Source: an uncultured Idiomarina sp. (lineage in GTDB: Bacteria > Pseudomonadota > Gammaproteobacteria > Enterobacterales > Alteromonadaceae). Taken from it: DNA of 64,000 nucleotides. The notes below the pieces were generated by a model that did not search any database, was not told the origin of the DNA, and worked only from the letters and a program-made list of their open reading frames with translations. Made by a program: the position numbers and the translations under genes. This document shows, in pieces, positions 9,299 to 18,576 of this stretch (the stretch's first letter is position 1; the number at the start of each line of letters is the position of its first letter). Where the stretch lies: NCBI GenBank assembly GCA_946885915.1, contig CAMPHF010000002.1:186001-250000 (forward strand), written 5' to 3'.

Positions 9299-10477
9299 TT
9301 AAGCTTTGCTATAAGCATTCAATGCCAGCTGCGTATCACCTAAAGCTTGATAAGCTTGCGCCAACAGCTTGAACAACATTGGGCTAGGCGCAAGCTCCGT
9401 TGCCCGCTTCAACGCCCGTTGAGCTAACGAGTAATCCTCAGTTTTAAGCGCTAAATAGCCCAATGCATGCAGCGCTGAAACGTCATCGTTTTTTCGTTTT
9501 ATACGCGTCTGTAAGTAATTTAACAGCTGATCGGAGCCCGGTTGCACCAGTTCATGAGTAAGCGCATCCGCCAACGACATGTCATATCGTTCCAGCCCGC
9601 GGCTTAGCACTTTACCGGCAATTTCGGTATGCCCTTGCAGCAATAATGCTTTCACGTACGCAAACCGCAATGGCTGGCGACGACGTTCGCTCCGTCCTAA
9701 TTGTTCCCAAAACGCTTTCAAGGTGGCAAGCCCTGCATGCCCCTTTTGCTTAAAACGTTCGGTATACAGCTGCTGCTCCAGCGCGCTCAATTCACTCTCG
9801 GTATGTAACCCCAGCAACCGCACCTGCGGCAATAAATGCTGCAAATCCTCCCAAGCGTGCGCCTGTTGGTAGGCCCGCATGGCAGCTTGCAGTAATTGTG
9901 GGTGGGTCGGATGCTCAATCAGCGTGTCCCGCAATTGCTGTAACAGCGCCGGCGACACTTCCTCACTCATCCGTAAGGTCAGCAGTAACTGCGACAAATT
10001 GAGGGCTTCTTGCCGTAAATCATCGGCTTTTTCGGCGGATATGTCCTGTAGCCGATCGAGCCATAGCTGCAATGCTTCAGGCTGCGCGCCCTGCTGCGCG
10101 GCAAAAGCTGCGAGCTGCGCCCGCTCAGCATTCGGTTGATAACGGTAAGCATGACCAAATGCCGCTAATGCGCCCACATAATCACTGGCCAGCAGCGCCG
10201 CTAAGCCTTGCTGATGGGCCGTTGCGGCTTTGCTCGCACGGCGCTTACCAAACCAGCGCGCGCCCACTTGAGTGCTATGCACCAAGCGCCAAATAAGACG
10301 CCACGCTAGACGCAGTAACAACCCCAAAATCAACAAGGCAAATAGCGCGAACACCACACTGGTTTCGAGGGTGTAGGCACCTACCGCAATCAATACATAG
10401 CCAGTATTACCCGCCCACTCAGGGCCGAGCCACGCGCCTAACGCCAACAGCGCTAGCGCAATCAGCGCCCATCTCAT
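9299..10477 (-). CDS. hemY: HemY-like inner-membrane TPR protein of the haem operon
   Basis: The start at 10477 is supported by AAGGAG seven bases upstream and by the 4-base ATGA overlap with hemX; the longer frame from 10498 is unlikely. The 392-residue protein has two N-terminal transmembrane helices (WALIALALLALGAW and VVFALFALLILGLLL) followed by TPR repeats, the arrangement of gammaproteobacterial HemY. This is not the protoporphyrinogen oxidase that shares the name. Its role in haem synthesis is inferred from its constant position in hemCDXY; a scaffold function has been proposed. It converges on yceI with a 47-base gap. Confidence 0.9.
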   Translation of the reverse strand: MRWALIALALLALGAWLGPEWAGNTGYVLIAVGAYTLETSVVFALFALLILGLLLRLAWRLIWRLVHSTQVGARWFGKRRASKAATAHQQGLAALLASDYVGALAAFGHAYRYQPNAERAQLAAFAAQQGAQPEALQLWLDRLQDISAEKADDLRQEALNLSQLLLTLRMSEEVSPALLQQLRDTLIEHPTHPQLLQAAMRAYQQAHAWEDLQHLLPQVRLLGLHTESELSALEQQLYTERFKQKGHAGLATLKAFWEQLGRSERRRQPLRFAYVKALLLQGHTEIAGKVLSRGLERYDMSLADALTHELVQPGSDQLLNYLQTRIKRKNDDVSALHALGYLALKTEDYSLAQRALKRATELAPSPMLFKLLAQAYQALGDTQLALNAYSKA

Positions 10478-11628
10478 GCTGCTGCTCCTTGTAGCCAATT
10501 CTCGAGCACCGTTAACGCCCGTAATTGTTGCGGCAAGGCGCGCTCTAGCTCAAGCGCCTGTAATTCAGTCAGCACCGCGGCTGCTCGCGTAAGCGCCGCC
10601 TGTTGCGCGCTAGTGGCGGCCGGATACTGCGCTAACATGCTCTGTAATTGACTGAGCGCCGCTTGTAGCCGCGCTTGACTGCCTTGCGCAACGGCTAATT
10701 GCGCCAGCTCAAACTGTAATTGAGTGCGCTGCAGTAAGAGCTGTAACTGGTCCTGTGCAAGTTGCGGTTGTAGCGGTGTATCGTGGCGCTGTATCTGCAC
10801 AAACTGGCTGATAAAAGCACGCCAGCTGGCCAATAAATTACTGCGCCAATCACTACTATCATCGCTGGTTTCTGCTGCCACCGCCGACATGCCTGGTTGC
10901 GGTAACCAATCGATACTCGCTAACTGTTGTGAAGTGCTTTGTAGTTGCAGCATCACGCCCGTCACATCCAATTCAGGTAATGCGCGCAATAATTCAATAT
11001 CATCAAGCAGCGCTTGGCGGATCGCCACATGGCGTGGGTCATTGAGCGCCTCAATGTGACTCAAAGCGAGCTCTAGCAGAGCCAATGCGTGCTTGGGGTT
11101 TTGTTGCAGGGTTAATTGGCGCAGCGAAGCTGCGGTTAATTCGCGACTTTCAAGTAAGCGCCAATTGGCCGTTTGATCGATATCTAAACTGTTAATCTCG
11201 CTTTGTAAGGAACCCAGCGCACGAGCTTGCTGTTGTAACGCATCGGTGGTGCGTTGTTGTGCCGTTTGCGCCTGCTCGGTGAGCTGCTGTTCGGCTCTGT
11301 TCAATTGAGCTTGGGTCGCGGCCGCATCCAACCGTTGTTGCAGTTGTCCGAGGGTTGCCTGCAGATCTTGTTGCTGTAGCTGCTGCGCCGCCACTTGTTG
11401 TTGCAGCTGAGTCAGCTGCGCCTGCTCGGCCTGCCACCACTGCCAACCATACCAACCACCAGCACCGCTGCCGCCGACAACGATGAGCAGCACGAACCAA
11501 CCGAGCCAGCGTCCAGTTGCACTCGGGGGCTTGCTAGCTTCAGTCGAAGGCTCAGCAGCTGCTGCGGTTGACGCCTCGGCCTCGGTCACCTCGGTGGCGC
11601 TTAGCTTTTGTTGTTCATCCTGACTCAT
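10474..11628 (-). CDS. hemX: HemX-like membrane protein
   Basis: The protein has 384 residues. An N-terminal acidic/Ala-rich cytoplasmic stretch is followed by one transmembrane segment (about 42-63, WLGWFVLLIVVGG). A long Gln-rich coiled coil (about 66-150) and a helical C-terminal domain complete it. This is the HemX family, often annotated as uroporphyrin-III C-methyltransferase although it lacks the SAM-binding methylase fold. It lies between hemD (20-base gap) and hemY (overlap). Function in the haem pathway is by association only. Confidence 0.88.
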   Translation of the reverse strand: MSQDEQQKLSATEVTEAEASTAAAAEPSTEASKPPSATGRWLGWFVLLIVVGGSGAGGWYGWQWWQAEQAQLTQLQQQVAAQQLQQQDLQATLGQLQQRLDAAATQAQLNRAEQQLTEQAQTAQQRTTDALQQQARALGSLQSEINSLDIDQTANWRLLESRELTAASLRQLTLQQNPKHALALLELALSHIEALNDPRHVAIRQALLDDIELLRALPELDVTGVMLQLQSTSQQLASIDWLPQPGMSAVAAETSDDSSDWRSNLLASWRAFISQFVQIQRHDTPLQPQLAQDQLQLLLQRTQLQFELAQLAVAQGSQARLQAALSQLQSMLAQYPAATSAQQAALTRAAAVLTELQALELERALPQQLRALTVLENWLQGAAA

Positions 11629-11648
11629 GTTGGTGTCCTATCGGCTAA

Positions 11649-12392
11649 TCACGAGGTGGTCTCGAGCATAGGCTGTGCCTGCTCAATAACCGCCTGCGCT
11701 AAATCACTATCGAGTGCACTACGAGCAAGCACCGCGCGCTGCTGCAATTGGCCGGGTAACAACGCCAATACGCGTTCACTCGGCACCACCCAAACACGGG
11801 AAGATAACCAGAGTAGAGCCTGCGCGGGTAAAGATGCAAGGAAATTGCCTAATTGTTCGGCGCTGGTCACCACAATAATTTTGACCGCGGCGAGCTCGGT
11901 TTCGCTCAGCTGCTGTTGGCGCGGCTGACGCCTATAAGTGGCCCAGTGCGCCACCTCGGCACCGCGCGCTTGCAGTGTATGACTAAGCAATTCACGGCCA
12001 CCTTCACCCCGCAACAATAACCAACGCTGGCCTTGCAACCGCTGTAATTCGGGTAGCCGTAGTAGCGTTTCGCTATTAAATTGCGCAAACGGCGCAGTCA
12101 CCGGCTGCCGGGTGGCATTGGCTAGCGCTCGCGCCGTGCTTGGGCCCACCGCGAACCAGCGCGTCTGCGGCCACTCCCGTTGCGATTGTTGCAATGCCTC
12201 GGTGGCAAACTTTACCGCGTTGCGGCTGATCACAATGGCGCCATCGAATGGCAGCGCTGGAATCTGCGTTGGCGTAGCAACAATATCAATGCAACTCAGT
12301 TGATTCACCTGCCATGCAAGCAAGGCTTCAATCCGCGTCACACTAGCATCGCTGAGCGGCTGGTCACGCAGCACCAACACTTGGTTAGTCAT
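11649..12392 (-). CDS. hemD: Uroporphyrinogen-III synthase
   Basis: This 247-residue protein (from the ATG at 12392, [12 protein letters not shown]) has the two-lobed HemD fold. Recognisable pieces are the first strand with LVLRD, the ISRNAVKFA region and the [10 protein letters not shown] hinge, plus [12 protein letters not shown] and [11 protein letters not shown] in the second half. It closes hydroxymethylbilane to uroporphyrinogen III with inversion of ring D. Its start lies 8 bases inside the 3' end of hemC, so translation is coupled. HemD sequences diverge strongly; position next to hemC makes the call secure. Confidence 0.92.
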   Translation of the reverse strand: MTNQVLVLRDQPLSDASVTRIEALLAWQVNQLSCIDIVATPTQIPALPFDGAIVISRNAVKFATEALQQSQREWPQTRWFAVGPSTARALANATRQPVTAPFAQFNSETLLRLPELQRLQGQRWLLLRGEGGRELLSHTLQARGAEVAHWATYRRQPRQQQLSETELAAVKIIVVTSAEQLGNFLASLPAQALLWLSSRVWVVPSERVLALLPGQLQQRAVLARSALDSDLAQAVIEQAQPMLETTS

Positions 12393-13338
12393 GGGCCTCA
12401 GCTTCACTCGCGGCGTAAACATCGGCCAAAATAGTGCCTGCACCACGCGCTAACAAATAATCCGCCAATTCCGTACCGAGTGCGTCTGCTTGCTCTCGTG
12501 GGCCTCGAATTTCGCCTTGCACCACTTCCGAACCATCTGGTCGACCGACTAAGCCACGCAGAAAAATGTCATCGCCTTCCAGTGTAGCGTAGGCGCCAAT
12601 CGGCACTTGGCAACCACCTTCTAAGCGTCGATTAAGCGCGCGTTCAGCCAACACGCAATCACGGGTGTCGGCGCAAAACAATGGTGCCAGTATGGCGTCA
12701 ATGCGCGCATCATCGGCTCGCGTTTCAATGCCTAATGCACCTTGGCCATTGGCCGGCAAAGAATCTTCAACATCAATAAAAGTGGTAATACGATGGCCAA
12801 GCTCTAACCGAATAAGACCTGCTGCGGCCAGCATAATGGCGTCATATTCACCATCATCGAGTTTTTGCAACCGCGTTTGCACATTACCGCGCAAATCTTT
12901 GATCACTAACTGGGGAAACTGGGCTTGCAACTGACAACGCCGGCGCAAACTGCAGGTACCGACCACAGCGCCAGCGGGCAAATCTGTGAGCTGCTGATAG
13001 GTGTTCGAGACAAAGGCATCGCGTGGATCTTCGCGTGAACATATAGTGTGTAATTTTAGCCCCGGTGGAAACTCCACTGGCAAATCTTTCATTGAATGCA
13101 CGGCAAGATCGGCACGACCTTCCAGCATGGCCACTTCAAGTTCTTTGACAAACAAACCTTTGCCACCGATTTTGGCCAGCGGGGTATCTAAAATCACATC
13201 GCCCCGGGTGGTCATTGGCACCAACTCAACGGTTAAATGAGCGTGTGCCGCCTCCAAGCGAGCTTTGATGTGTTCGGCTTGCCACAGCGCTAATTTACTT
13301 TTGCGCGTGGCAATACGTAGGGTTTCGCGAGCCGCCAT
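12385..13338 (-). CDS. hemC: Hydroxymethylbilane synthase (porphobilinogen deaminase)
   Basis: The protein has 317 residues and full family length. Asp85 in HSMKDLP is the catalytic aspartate; the arginines of CSLRRRCQ (129-135) and [10 protein letters not shown] (148-157) bind the growing tetrapyrrole chain. Cys243 in [10 protein letters not shown] carries the dipyrromethane cofactor. It polymerises four porphobilinogens in the cytoplasm. It leads the hemCDXY run and lies 9 bases after cyaY, which may be the first gene of the transcript. Confidence 0.97.
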   Translation of the reverse strand: MAARETLRIATRKSKLALWQAEHIKARLEAAHAHLTVELVPMTTRGDVILDTPLAKIGGKGLFVKELEVAMLEGRADLAVHSMKDLPVEFPPGLKLHTICSREDPRDAFVSNTYQQLTDLPAGAVVGTCSLRRRCQLQAQFPQLVIKDLRGNVQTRLQKLDDGEYDAIMLAAAGLIRLELGHRITTFIDVEDSLPANGQGALGIETRADDARIDAILAPLFCADTRDCVLAERALNRRLEGGCQVPIGAYATLEGDDIFLRGLVGRPDGSEVVQGEIRGPREQADALGTELADYLLARGAGTILADVYAASEAEAHD

Positions 13339-13347
13339 GACTACTCC

Positions 13348-13668
13348 TTATACCTGGCCTAACTGCACTGGGCTCTCTGCCTGCTTGCTTACCGCTTCGG
13401 TGAGTAACTCCCATAGTTCGGCGCCAGTCCGGTTATCAATCCATTGCCCGTCGCGGTATTCAAAATGATGGCCGTTAAATTTAGTGGCTACCCATAACTG
13501 CTGCAGCGGCGGCTGCTTATTAATTACCATTTTGGTTTTGTTTTCGAAGGTAAGCTCCAAAATTTCGCCGCCTGGCTCGAAGTCAATATCTAACCCCGTT
13601 GCTTCTATCGCCTCTTCAATGGCAAGGATCGTGGCGTCGGCAAGTTCGTGGTATTGATGATCGTTCAT
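13348..13668 (-). CDS. cyaY: Frataxin-like iron-sulfur cluster assembly regulator CyaY
   Basis: From the ATG at 13668 (MNDHQYHELAD) the protein has 106 residues, the usual CyaY length; a 16-residue upstream extension in frame is not conserved. The N-terminal helix is rich in Asp and Glu (the acidic iron-binding ridge), and the sheet carries the family signature, including QLWVATKFNGHHFEY. CyaY binds iron and the IscS desulfurase and modulates cluster assembly. Here it lies just upstream of hemC in the same direction, back to back with lptM. That differs from E. coli, where cyaA separates hem and cyaY. Confidence 0.95.
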   Translation of the reverse strand: MNDHQYHELADATILAIEEAIEATGLDIDFEPGGEILELTFENKTKMVINKQPPLQQLWVATKFNGHHFEYRDGQWIDNRTGAELWELLTEAVSKQAESPVQLGQV

Positions 13669-13707
13669 AATGACTCCTGAATAATGACTTTTGAGGTAGG
13701 CAATGCG

Positions 13708-13998
13708 ATGATACACCTACGCAAAAAGATAGAGACTAGTTTAGCGATGTTTGCCAAGAAAGTAATCCAATTCGGCAGAATACTGGCCGTTTGCAGCAGC
13801 ATAGTTGCCATCGGTGGCTGCGGTCAGACCGGGCCGTTGTATTTACCAACCGAGCCTGCCGAGACCACGCCTAAGAATGTGCCTGAGAATGAAACTGAGA
13901 ATGGAACTGAGAATGCGGCTGAGAATGAAGCGAAGAATGCGGCTGAAAACGCATCAGCACTCAGCTCTGCAGGATCAGGCGAGGTTGCCCCCGCATGA
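13708..13998 (+). CDS. lptM: LptM (YifL)-type small lipoprotein with an Asn/Glu repeat tail
   Basis: This is a small lipoprotein. The lipobox IGGC is followed by GQTGPLYLP, the diagnostic LptM/YifL motif; the family helps LptD maturation at the outer membrane. I place the start at 13708 because GAGGTAGG precedes it by 7-10 bases. The ATG at 13747 gives a more normal 24-residue signal peptide but has no clear ribosome site. The tail after the motif is made of a repeated x-E-N-x tetrapeptide encoded by a 12-bp tandem repeat, unusual for the family. The stop overlaps the lysA ATG, matching the conserved lptM-lysA-dapF order. Confidence 0.85.
   Translation: MIHLRKKIETSLAMFAKKVIQFGRILAVCSSIVAIGGCGQTGPLYLPTEPAETTPKNVPENETENGTENAAENEAKNAAENASALSSAGSGEVAPA
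13871..13954 (+). repeat. Seven-copy 12-bp tandem repeat inside lptM
   Basis: Seven imperfect 12-base units with consensus CTGAGAATGNNN follow each other without gaps. All keep the reading frame and encode an acidic/Asn-rich tetrapeptide repeat. The unit length is a multiple of three, so copy number could change by slippage without breaking the gene. Confidence 0.85.
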
Positions 13999-15296
13999 GT
14001 TTTGAATACCGGCAACAACGTCTACATGCCGACGACCTGCCCCTTGCTGAGCTTGCACAGCGCTACGGCACACCGCTTTATGTGTATTCGAAAACTCAAA
14101 TTCTCAGCAATTGGCAGGCATTTGCCGCCCATTGGCCGGCCCCTCATCGGCTCTGTTATGCGGTAAAAGCCAATAGTAATCTAGCAGTGTTGCAACTGTT
14201 GGCGCAGCAAGGTGCGGGCTTTGATATTGTCTCTGGTGGTGAGTTAGCACGAGTGCTCGCGGCAGGTGGTGAGGCCCATAAAGTGGTGTTCTCCGGGGTT
14301 GCCAAATCGGTGCCCGAAATTGAACAGGCACTTAGTGCGGGTATTGGCTGCTTTAACGTGGAAAGTATTGCTGAACTCGACCGCATTCAGGCCATTGCGA
14401 AGCGTATGCAAGTCACCGCGCCGGTGTCGTTGCGGGTGAATCCCGACGTTGATGCAAAAACCCATCCGTATATTGCCACTGGCTTAAAAGCCAATAAATT
14501 TGGCATTCCGATGCAAGCCGCGCTCGACGCCTTTCGTCATGCGGCGCAACAACCCAACCTAAATGTGGTCGGCGCAGATTGTCATATTGGCTCGCAAATT
14601 TTGAGTATTTCACCCTTTTTAGATGCGGCTGACATTATGTTGAATTTAGTCCAGCGTTTACGCGCCGAGGGCATTCATATTCAGCACTTAGATTTGGGCG
14701 GCGGCTTAGGTATTCCCTATCAGCATGAGCCGGCGCCAGCGGTCGCAGATTACTTACAACAACTGCTCGCTCGAGCTGCCGATATTCAAGACCTCAGCCT
14801 CTGGTTAGAGCCGGGCCGGGCCATTGTGGGCAACGCTGGGGTGTTAGTCACCCAAGTAGAATATTTAAAGCCGAGCAGTGAAAAGACCTTTATGTTAGTC
14901 GATGCAGGAATGAACGATTTACTGCGTCCGGCCTTATATTCTGCCTACCATGACATTGTTCCAGTACAGGAGAACACCCAAGGCGCCGCCGGCCAACCCT
15001 TGGTCGATGTTGTAGGTCCGGTGTGCGAAACCGGCGACTTTTTAGGTCATGCCCGCCATTTACATGCCGCCGCGGGTGATTTGTTAGCAGTGTTAAACGC
15101 TGGTGCTTACGGCTTCACCATGAGCTCGAATTACAATACCCGCTGTCGCCCTGCCGAAGTCATGGTGAGCGGCAGTCAGGCGCAAGTCGTGCGCGCGCGC
15201 GAAAGCCTCAGCGATTTGTGGCGCGGCGAACAATTATTTGTGGCGGACGCGCAGTCAGCAAACGCCCCAGCAGGAAGAGGTAGCGATCAGCGATGA
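13995..15296 (+). CDS. lysA: Diaminopimelate decarboxylase
   Basis: The protein has 433 residues. The PLP-binding Lys58 lies in YAVKANSN, the glycine loop in [11 protein letters not shown], the EPGR motif at 272-275 and the catalytic Cys344 in [10 protein letters not shown]. It decarboxylates meso-diaminopimelate to L-lysine in the cytoplasm. It overlaps lptM by 4 bases upstream and dapF by 4 bases downstream, so its substrate's producer (DapF) and itself are translated from one message. Confidence 0.97.
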   Translation: MSFEYRQQRLHADDLPLAELAQRYGTPLYVYSKTQILSNWQAFAAHWPAPHRLCYAVKANSNLAVLQLLAQQGAGFDIVSGGELARVLAAGGEAHKVVFSGVAKSVPEIEQALSAGIGCFNVESIAELDRIQAIAKRMQVTAPVSLRVNPDVDAKTHPYIATGLKANKFGIPMQAALDAFRHAAQQPNLNVVGADCHIGSQILSISPFLDAADIMLNLVQRLRAEGIHIQHLDLGGGLGIPYQHEPAPAVADYLQQLLARAADIQDLSLWLEPGRAIVGNAGVLVTQVEYLKPSSEKTFMLVDAGMNDLLRPALYSAYHDIVPVQENTQGAAGQPLVDVVGPVCETGDFLGHARHLHAAAGDLLAVLNAGAYGFTMSSNYNTRCRPAEVMVSGSQAQVVRARESLSDLWRGEQLFVADAQSANAPAGRGSDQR

Positions 15297-16120
15297 TCAT
15301 TCAGTTTGCCAAAATGCATGGCTTGGGCAATGACTTTGTCGTCATCGACAATGTCACGCAGAATTTTTATGTGAACCCCGAGCAAATTAAGCAATGGGCA
15401 GATCGCCACCGGGGAATTGGCTTCGACCAGCTGTTGTTGGTCGAGCCGCCTTACGATCCTGAACTGGATTTTCATTATCGTATTTTTAATGCGGACGGCT
15501 CCGAAGTTTCACAGTGTGGGAATGGCGCGCGCTGTTTTGCCCGCTATGTGAAAATGCGCGGCTTGAGCCCGAAGTCCGAGCTGCGCGTGAGCACTAAAGC
15601 TGGGCAACTGACCTTGCACATTGATGCCGAGGATAAAGTTACGGTGAATATGGGTAAACCCTTATTCAACCCACAAGAAGTGCCGTTCCAAGCACAAAAA
15701 GCCGAGCTTACCTACGTTATTCGCGCCGGTCAGGAAACGGTACTGGCGAGCGTGATTGGCATGGGTAACCCCCATTGTGTCATCAGCGTGGATGACATCG
15801 ATAGTGCGCCGGTTGAGCGCTTAGGTGCGTTGCTGATGCGCCATGAACGCTTTCCTGAAGGTGTGAATGTTGGCTTTATGCAAATTATTGATAAGCATCA
15901 CATTAGGCTGCGTGTTTACGAGCGCGGCGTGGGTGAAACCCAAGCTTGCGGTAGCGGTGCCTGTGCCGCAGTAGTGGCGGGTATTCGCCAAGGTAAATTG
16001 GCTGAACAGGTGGCAGTGGCGCTGCCTGGTGGTACACTGCAGATAAATTGGCGCGACGGTGAGCCGGTCCAGATGATAGGCCCCGCCGAGCACGTGTTTG
16101 ATGGACAATTAAAACTATGA
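15293..16120 (+). CDS. dapF: Diaminopimelate epimerase
   Basis: The protein has 275 residues. The two catalytic cysteines are present: Cys75 in SQCGNGARC and Cys219 in QACGSGAC. The N-terminal KMHGLGNDF motif is intact. DapF interconverts LL- and meso-diaminopimelate, supplying both peptidoglycan and LysA. It overlaps lysA and the DUF484 gene by 4 bases each, an arrangement conserved with xerC in gammaproteobacteria. Confidence 0.97.
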   Translation: MIIQFAKMHGLGNDFVVIDNVTQNFYVNPEQIKQWADRHRGIGFDQLLLVEPPYDPELDFHYRIFNADGSEVSQCGNGARCFARYVKMRGLSPKSELRVSTKAGQLTLHIDAEDKVTVNMGKPLFNPQEVPFQAQKAELTYVIRAGQETVLASVIGMGNPHCVISVDDIDSAPVERLGALLMRHERFPEGVNVGFMQIIDKHHIRLRVYERGVGETQACGSGACAAVVAGIRQGKLAEQVAVALPGGTLQINWRDGEPVQMIGPAEHVFDGQLKL

Positions 16121-16833
16121 CGCAAGAAGCAAAACAAACGCCTACATTTGCCATTGATGACAGCTTGGTTGAGGGTTACTTAAACGAGAATCCTGACTTT
16201 TTCGACCGCCATCCGCAGCTGGTAAAACAACTGAAAGTAACCCACAGCGCGAAAGGCGCAGTGTCTTTGGTTGAGCGCCAGCAGCAGCTATTGCGTGAGC
16301 GCATCGCGGAGCTAGAAGAAGAAATTACCGAACTCATGGGAAATGCGCGCCGCAACGAAGAGATTTTTCGGCACTACAGTGAGCTGTATAAGCGCCTATT
16401 ACACACCCGTAGCTTTGCTGAGTTTGTGCAAGCGTTACAACATAGTTTCCAAAAACAACTGTTGTTGCCCGCGCTTACCCTCAAGATGTATCAAGCAGCG
16501 CCTGGCTTAACCGACGAATACGTAGTCACCGCAGATACCCACAAGCAATTACTCAGCAAACGCTTCCAACACTCCGCCATTTATTTGGGCCGCTTAACCG
16601 CCGCTGAACAACGCTTATTATTCCCAGCGCCTGCACCACACGAACAAATCGAATCGGTGGCCTTGTTGCTACTGGGGCAAACCGGGAATGAACTGGGTAT
16701 TTTAGCCATTGGCAGCCATGATGCGAGCCATTTCGAACCGGCCATGGACCCGCTGCTGGTCAGCCAATTACAAGTGCTGATTAGTCATTTACTACCCGCA
16801 TGGTTAGCGGCTGAGCATGCAACTCTCGACTAG
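16117..16833 (+). CDS. DUF484 family protein (YigA-like)
   Basis: The protein has 238 residues. The N-terminus ([22 protein letters not shown]) is the DUF484 signature. A coiled coil (about 44-82, many Arg/Glu) follows, then a GAF-like C-terminal half. Function is unknown, though the gene is almost always found between dapF and xerC. Its 3' end overlaps the xerC start by 17 bases, which is more than the usual 4 and implies tight translational coupling. Confidence 0.9.
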   Translation: MTQEAKQTPTFAIDDSLVEGYLNENPDFFDRHPQLVKQLKVTHSAKGAVSLVERQQQLLRERIAELEEEITELMGNARRNEEIFRHYSELYKRLLHTRSFAEFVQALQHSFQKQLLLPALTLKMYQAAPGLTDEYVVTADTHKQLLSKRFQHSAIYLGRLTAAEQRLLFPAPAPHEQIESVALLLLGQTGNELGILAIGSHDASHFEPAMDPLLVSQLQVLISHLLPAWLAAEHATLD

Positions 16834-17755
16834 TATTGACCGCTTTATTGACCACTTAACCGGCGAGCGCGGCCTCGCCGAGCACACCCTCAAGAACTAC
16901 CAACGCATCCTCCGCGATAGCCAAACTCAATTTGCCGAGCAAGGCGTTACCGAGCTTAGCCAATTAAGTGTCGCCAAACTCGAGCGTTTACTCATGCTTT
17001 GGCGGCGCGGCGGTCTGAATGCGCGCTCGCTGGCGTTATATTTGTCGTGCTGGCGTACGTTTAACAAATACTTGATCCGGCAAGGCTGGCTCAATGAAGA
17101 TCTAACGCTCGGCCTAAGCGCCCCGAAAGCAGCCAAACGACTGCCCAAGAATTTGGATGTCGACAGCATTAGCCAACTGCTTAAGCTACCCGCCGATGAC
17201 GATCTGGCGCTTCGTGATGCGGCCATTATGGAACTGTTTTATGCCAGCGGCTTGCGCCTAGCAGAGTTAGCTAGTTTAGATATTGATGCGATTAATCCGC
17301 GCCACCGGGAACTGCGTATTCTGGGTAAAGGTAATAAAACCCGAATTGTGCCCTACGGTCGGCATGCGGCCCAAGCCATTGAAAATTGGTTACCGATTCG
17401 GGCCAAATGGTTGCAGAGCAAGCCTCAGTCGGCACAACAACCAGTACCCCAAGCAGCCACCGTGGAGTTGGCGCTATTTATTACCCAGCGCAAACACCGC
17501 ATGCAACCGCGAACAATTCAACAACGGCTGCAGCATTGGGGTAAGTTGCAAGGAGTGCAAGGTGGCCTGCACCCGCATAAATTGCGCCATTCGTTTGCCT
17601 CCCACATGCTGGAAGCCAGTGGCGATTTACGCGCGGTGCAAGAGTTACTTGGCCATGCAAATTTAAGCACCACGCAGGTGTATACGCACCTAGATTTCAA
17701 TCATTTAGCAAAGGTCTATGACAGCGCGCATCCCCGCGCTCGGAAAAAATCATGA
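16817..17755 (+). CDS. xerC: Tyrosine recombinase XerC
   Basis: The protein has 312 residues. An N-terminal SAM-like core-binding domain precedes the catalytic domain with all six residues: Arg147 (GLRLAE), Lys171 (GKGNK), His254 and Arg257 (HKLRH), His280 (LGHANLS) and Tyr289 (VYTH). With XerD it resolves chromosome dimers at dif during division. A Gln/Pro-rich stretch (about 200-215) between the second and third catalytic motifs makes it slightly longer than E. coli XerC. It is the fifth gene of the lptM-yigB run. Confidence 0.96.
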   Translation: MQLSTSIDRFIDHLTGERGLAEHTLKNYQRILRDSQTQFAEQGVTELSQLSVAKLERLLMLWRRGGLNARSLALYLSCWRTFNKYLIRQGWLNEDLTLGLSAPKAAKRLPKNLDVDSISQLLKLPADDDLALRDAAIMELFYASGLRLAELASLDIDAINPRHRELRILGKGNKTRIVPYGRHAAQAIENWLPIRAKWLQSKPQSAQQPVPQAATVELALFITQRKHRMQPRTIQQRLQHWGKLQGVQGGLHPHKLRHSFASHMLEASGDLRAVQELLGHANLSTTQVYTHLDFNHLAKVYDSAHPRARKKS

Positions 17756-18477
17756 AGTTCTATCGCCGTTGGCAACGCCCAGATGTGGTCAGTTTTGATT
17801 TAGACGATACCCTGTACGATAACGTTCCCGTGATGCTAGCGGCCGAAGCCGATTGTGCGGCTTTTATTCGTGAGCTTGCCGCGGCAGAGTTACCCGAGCT
17901 TGCCAGCTGGCAGCGCGCCGAGTGGCAAGCACGTCGACAGCAATTACTGCACGCCGACCCGCACTTGGCCGCTAACATGTCGGAATTGCGCCGGCAAACT
18001 ATCTTGCGCAACTTGGTGGCATTAGGAATGTCAGCAACCACTGCAAAAGACATTGCTGATGCGGCACTCGCAAGGTTTATTACCCAGCGCTCGAAGATCC
18101 AAGTACCAGAATCAAGCTTTGCGTTGCTGCAGGCACTGCGCCCGCACTATCACGTCATTGCCATTAGTAATGGCAATGTGGATTTGCCGCAAACACCCCT
18201 AGACGGTTATTTTGATTTAGTCCTCCAACCGCATGCGGAACAACGTGGGAAGCCATTTGGGGATATGTTTGAGGCAGCCCAACAAGCGTTTCCAAAACTC
18301 ACGCCCGCGCAGTTTTTGCATGTCGGCGACCATCCTATTTCCGATATTTTGGGCGCGCACCGTGCCGGCTGGCAAAGTGCGTGGTTCACCGGCGGCCTTG
18401 GCCATGCCGATGAGCTCAAAGTGCTGCCCAACTGCAGCTTCGACACCCACGCCCAGTTGCAGGCGTTATTGGCCTAA
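17752..18477 (+). CDS. yigB: HAD-superfamily phosphatase, YigB type
   Basis: The protein has 241 residues. The HAD nucleophile motif DLDDT (Asp16, general acid Asp18), the second motif AISNGN and a C-terminal HVGDHPISDILGA acid motif are all present. The family dephosphorylates FMN and 5-amino-6-ribitylamino-uracil phosphate, contributing to riboflavin synthesis. It follows xerC with a 4-base overlap, as in E. coli where yigB precedes uvrD. Confidence 0.9.
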   Translation: MKFYRRWQRPDVVSFDLDDTLYDNVPVMLAAEADCAAFIRELAAAELPELASWQRAEWQARRQQLLHADPHLAANMSELRRQTILRNLVALGMSATTAKDIADAALARFITQRSKIQVPESSFALLQALRPHYHVIAISNGNVDLPQTPLDGYFDLVLQPHAEQRGKPFGDMFEAAQQAFPKLTPAQFLHVGDHPISDILGAHRAGWQSAWFTGGLGHADELKVLPNCSFDTHAQLQALLA

Positions 18478-18502
18478 CTGAAGCAACTTTATCCGGGCGG
18501 CA

Positions 18503-18535
18503 CTGGTTGCATATACAGTGTCGCAGGATTACACT
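18503..18535 (+). promoter_or_regulatory. LexA-like box overlapping a predicted uvrD promoter
   Basis: CTGG-N8-ACAG (18503-18518), with flanking symmetrical CA/TG, is one base from the SOS consensus CTGT-N8-ACAG. It covers a possible -35 TTGCAT (18507-18512), 17 bases before a possible -10 TACACT (18530-18535). E. coli uvrD also has a LexA box with one degenerate half. LexA control is inferred from the sequence. Confidence 0.6.
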
Positions 18536-18576
18536 TTGCGCTTCGCGTTGATGTGATTTACAAGGAACCATGACCC

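Noticed and set aside
9299..10477. HemY as protoporphyrinogen oxidase
   Set aside because: The sequence is membrane helices plus TPR repeats without an FAD-binding motif; it is the unrelated proteobacterial HemY.
13871..13954. Regular 12-base periodicity considered as a CRISPR-like array
   Set aside because: Units are contiguous with no spacers, in frame and coding; it is a coding tandem repeat.
16817..17755. Tyrosine recombinase as a sign of an integrated element
   Set aside because: Its place in lptM-lysA-dapF-DUF484-xerC-yigB and all six catalytic residues identify housekeeping XerC.
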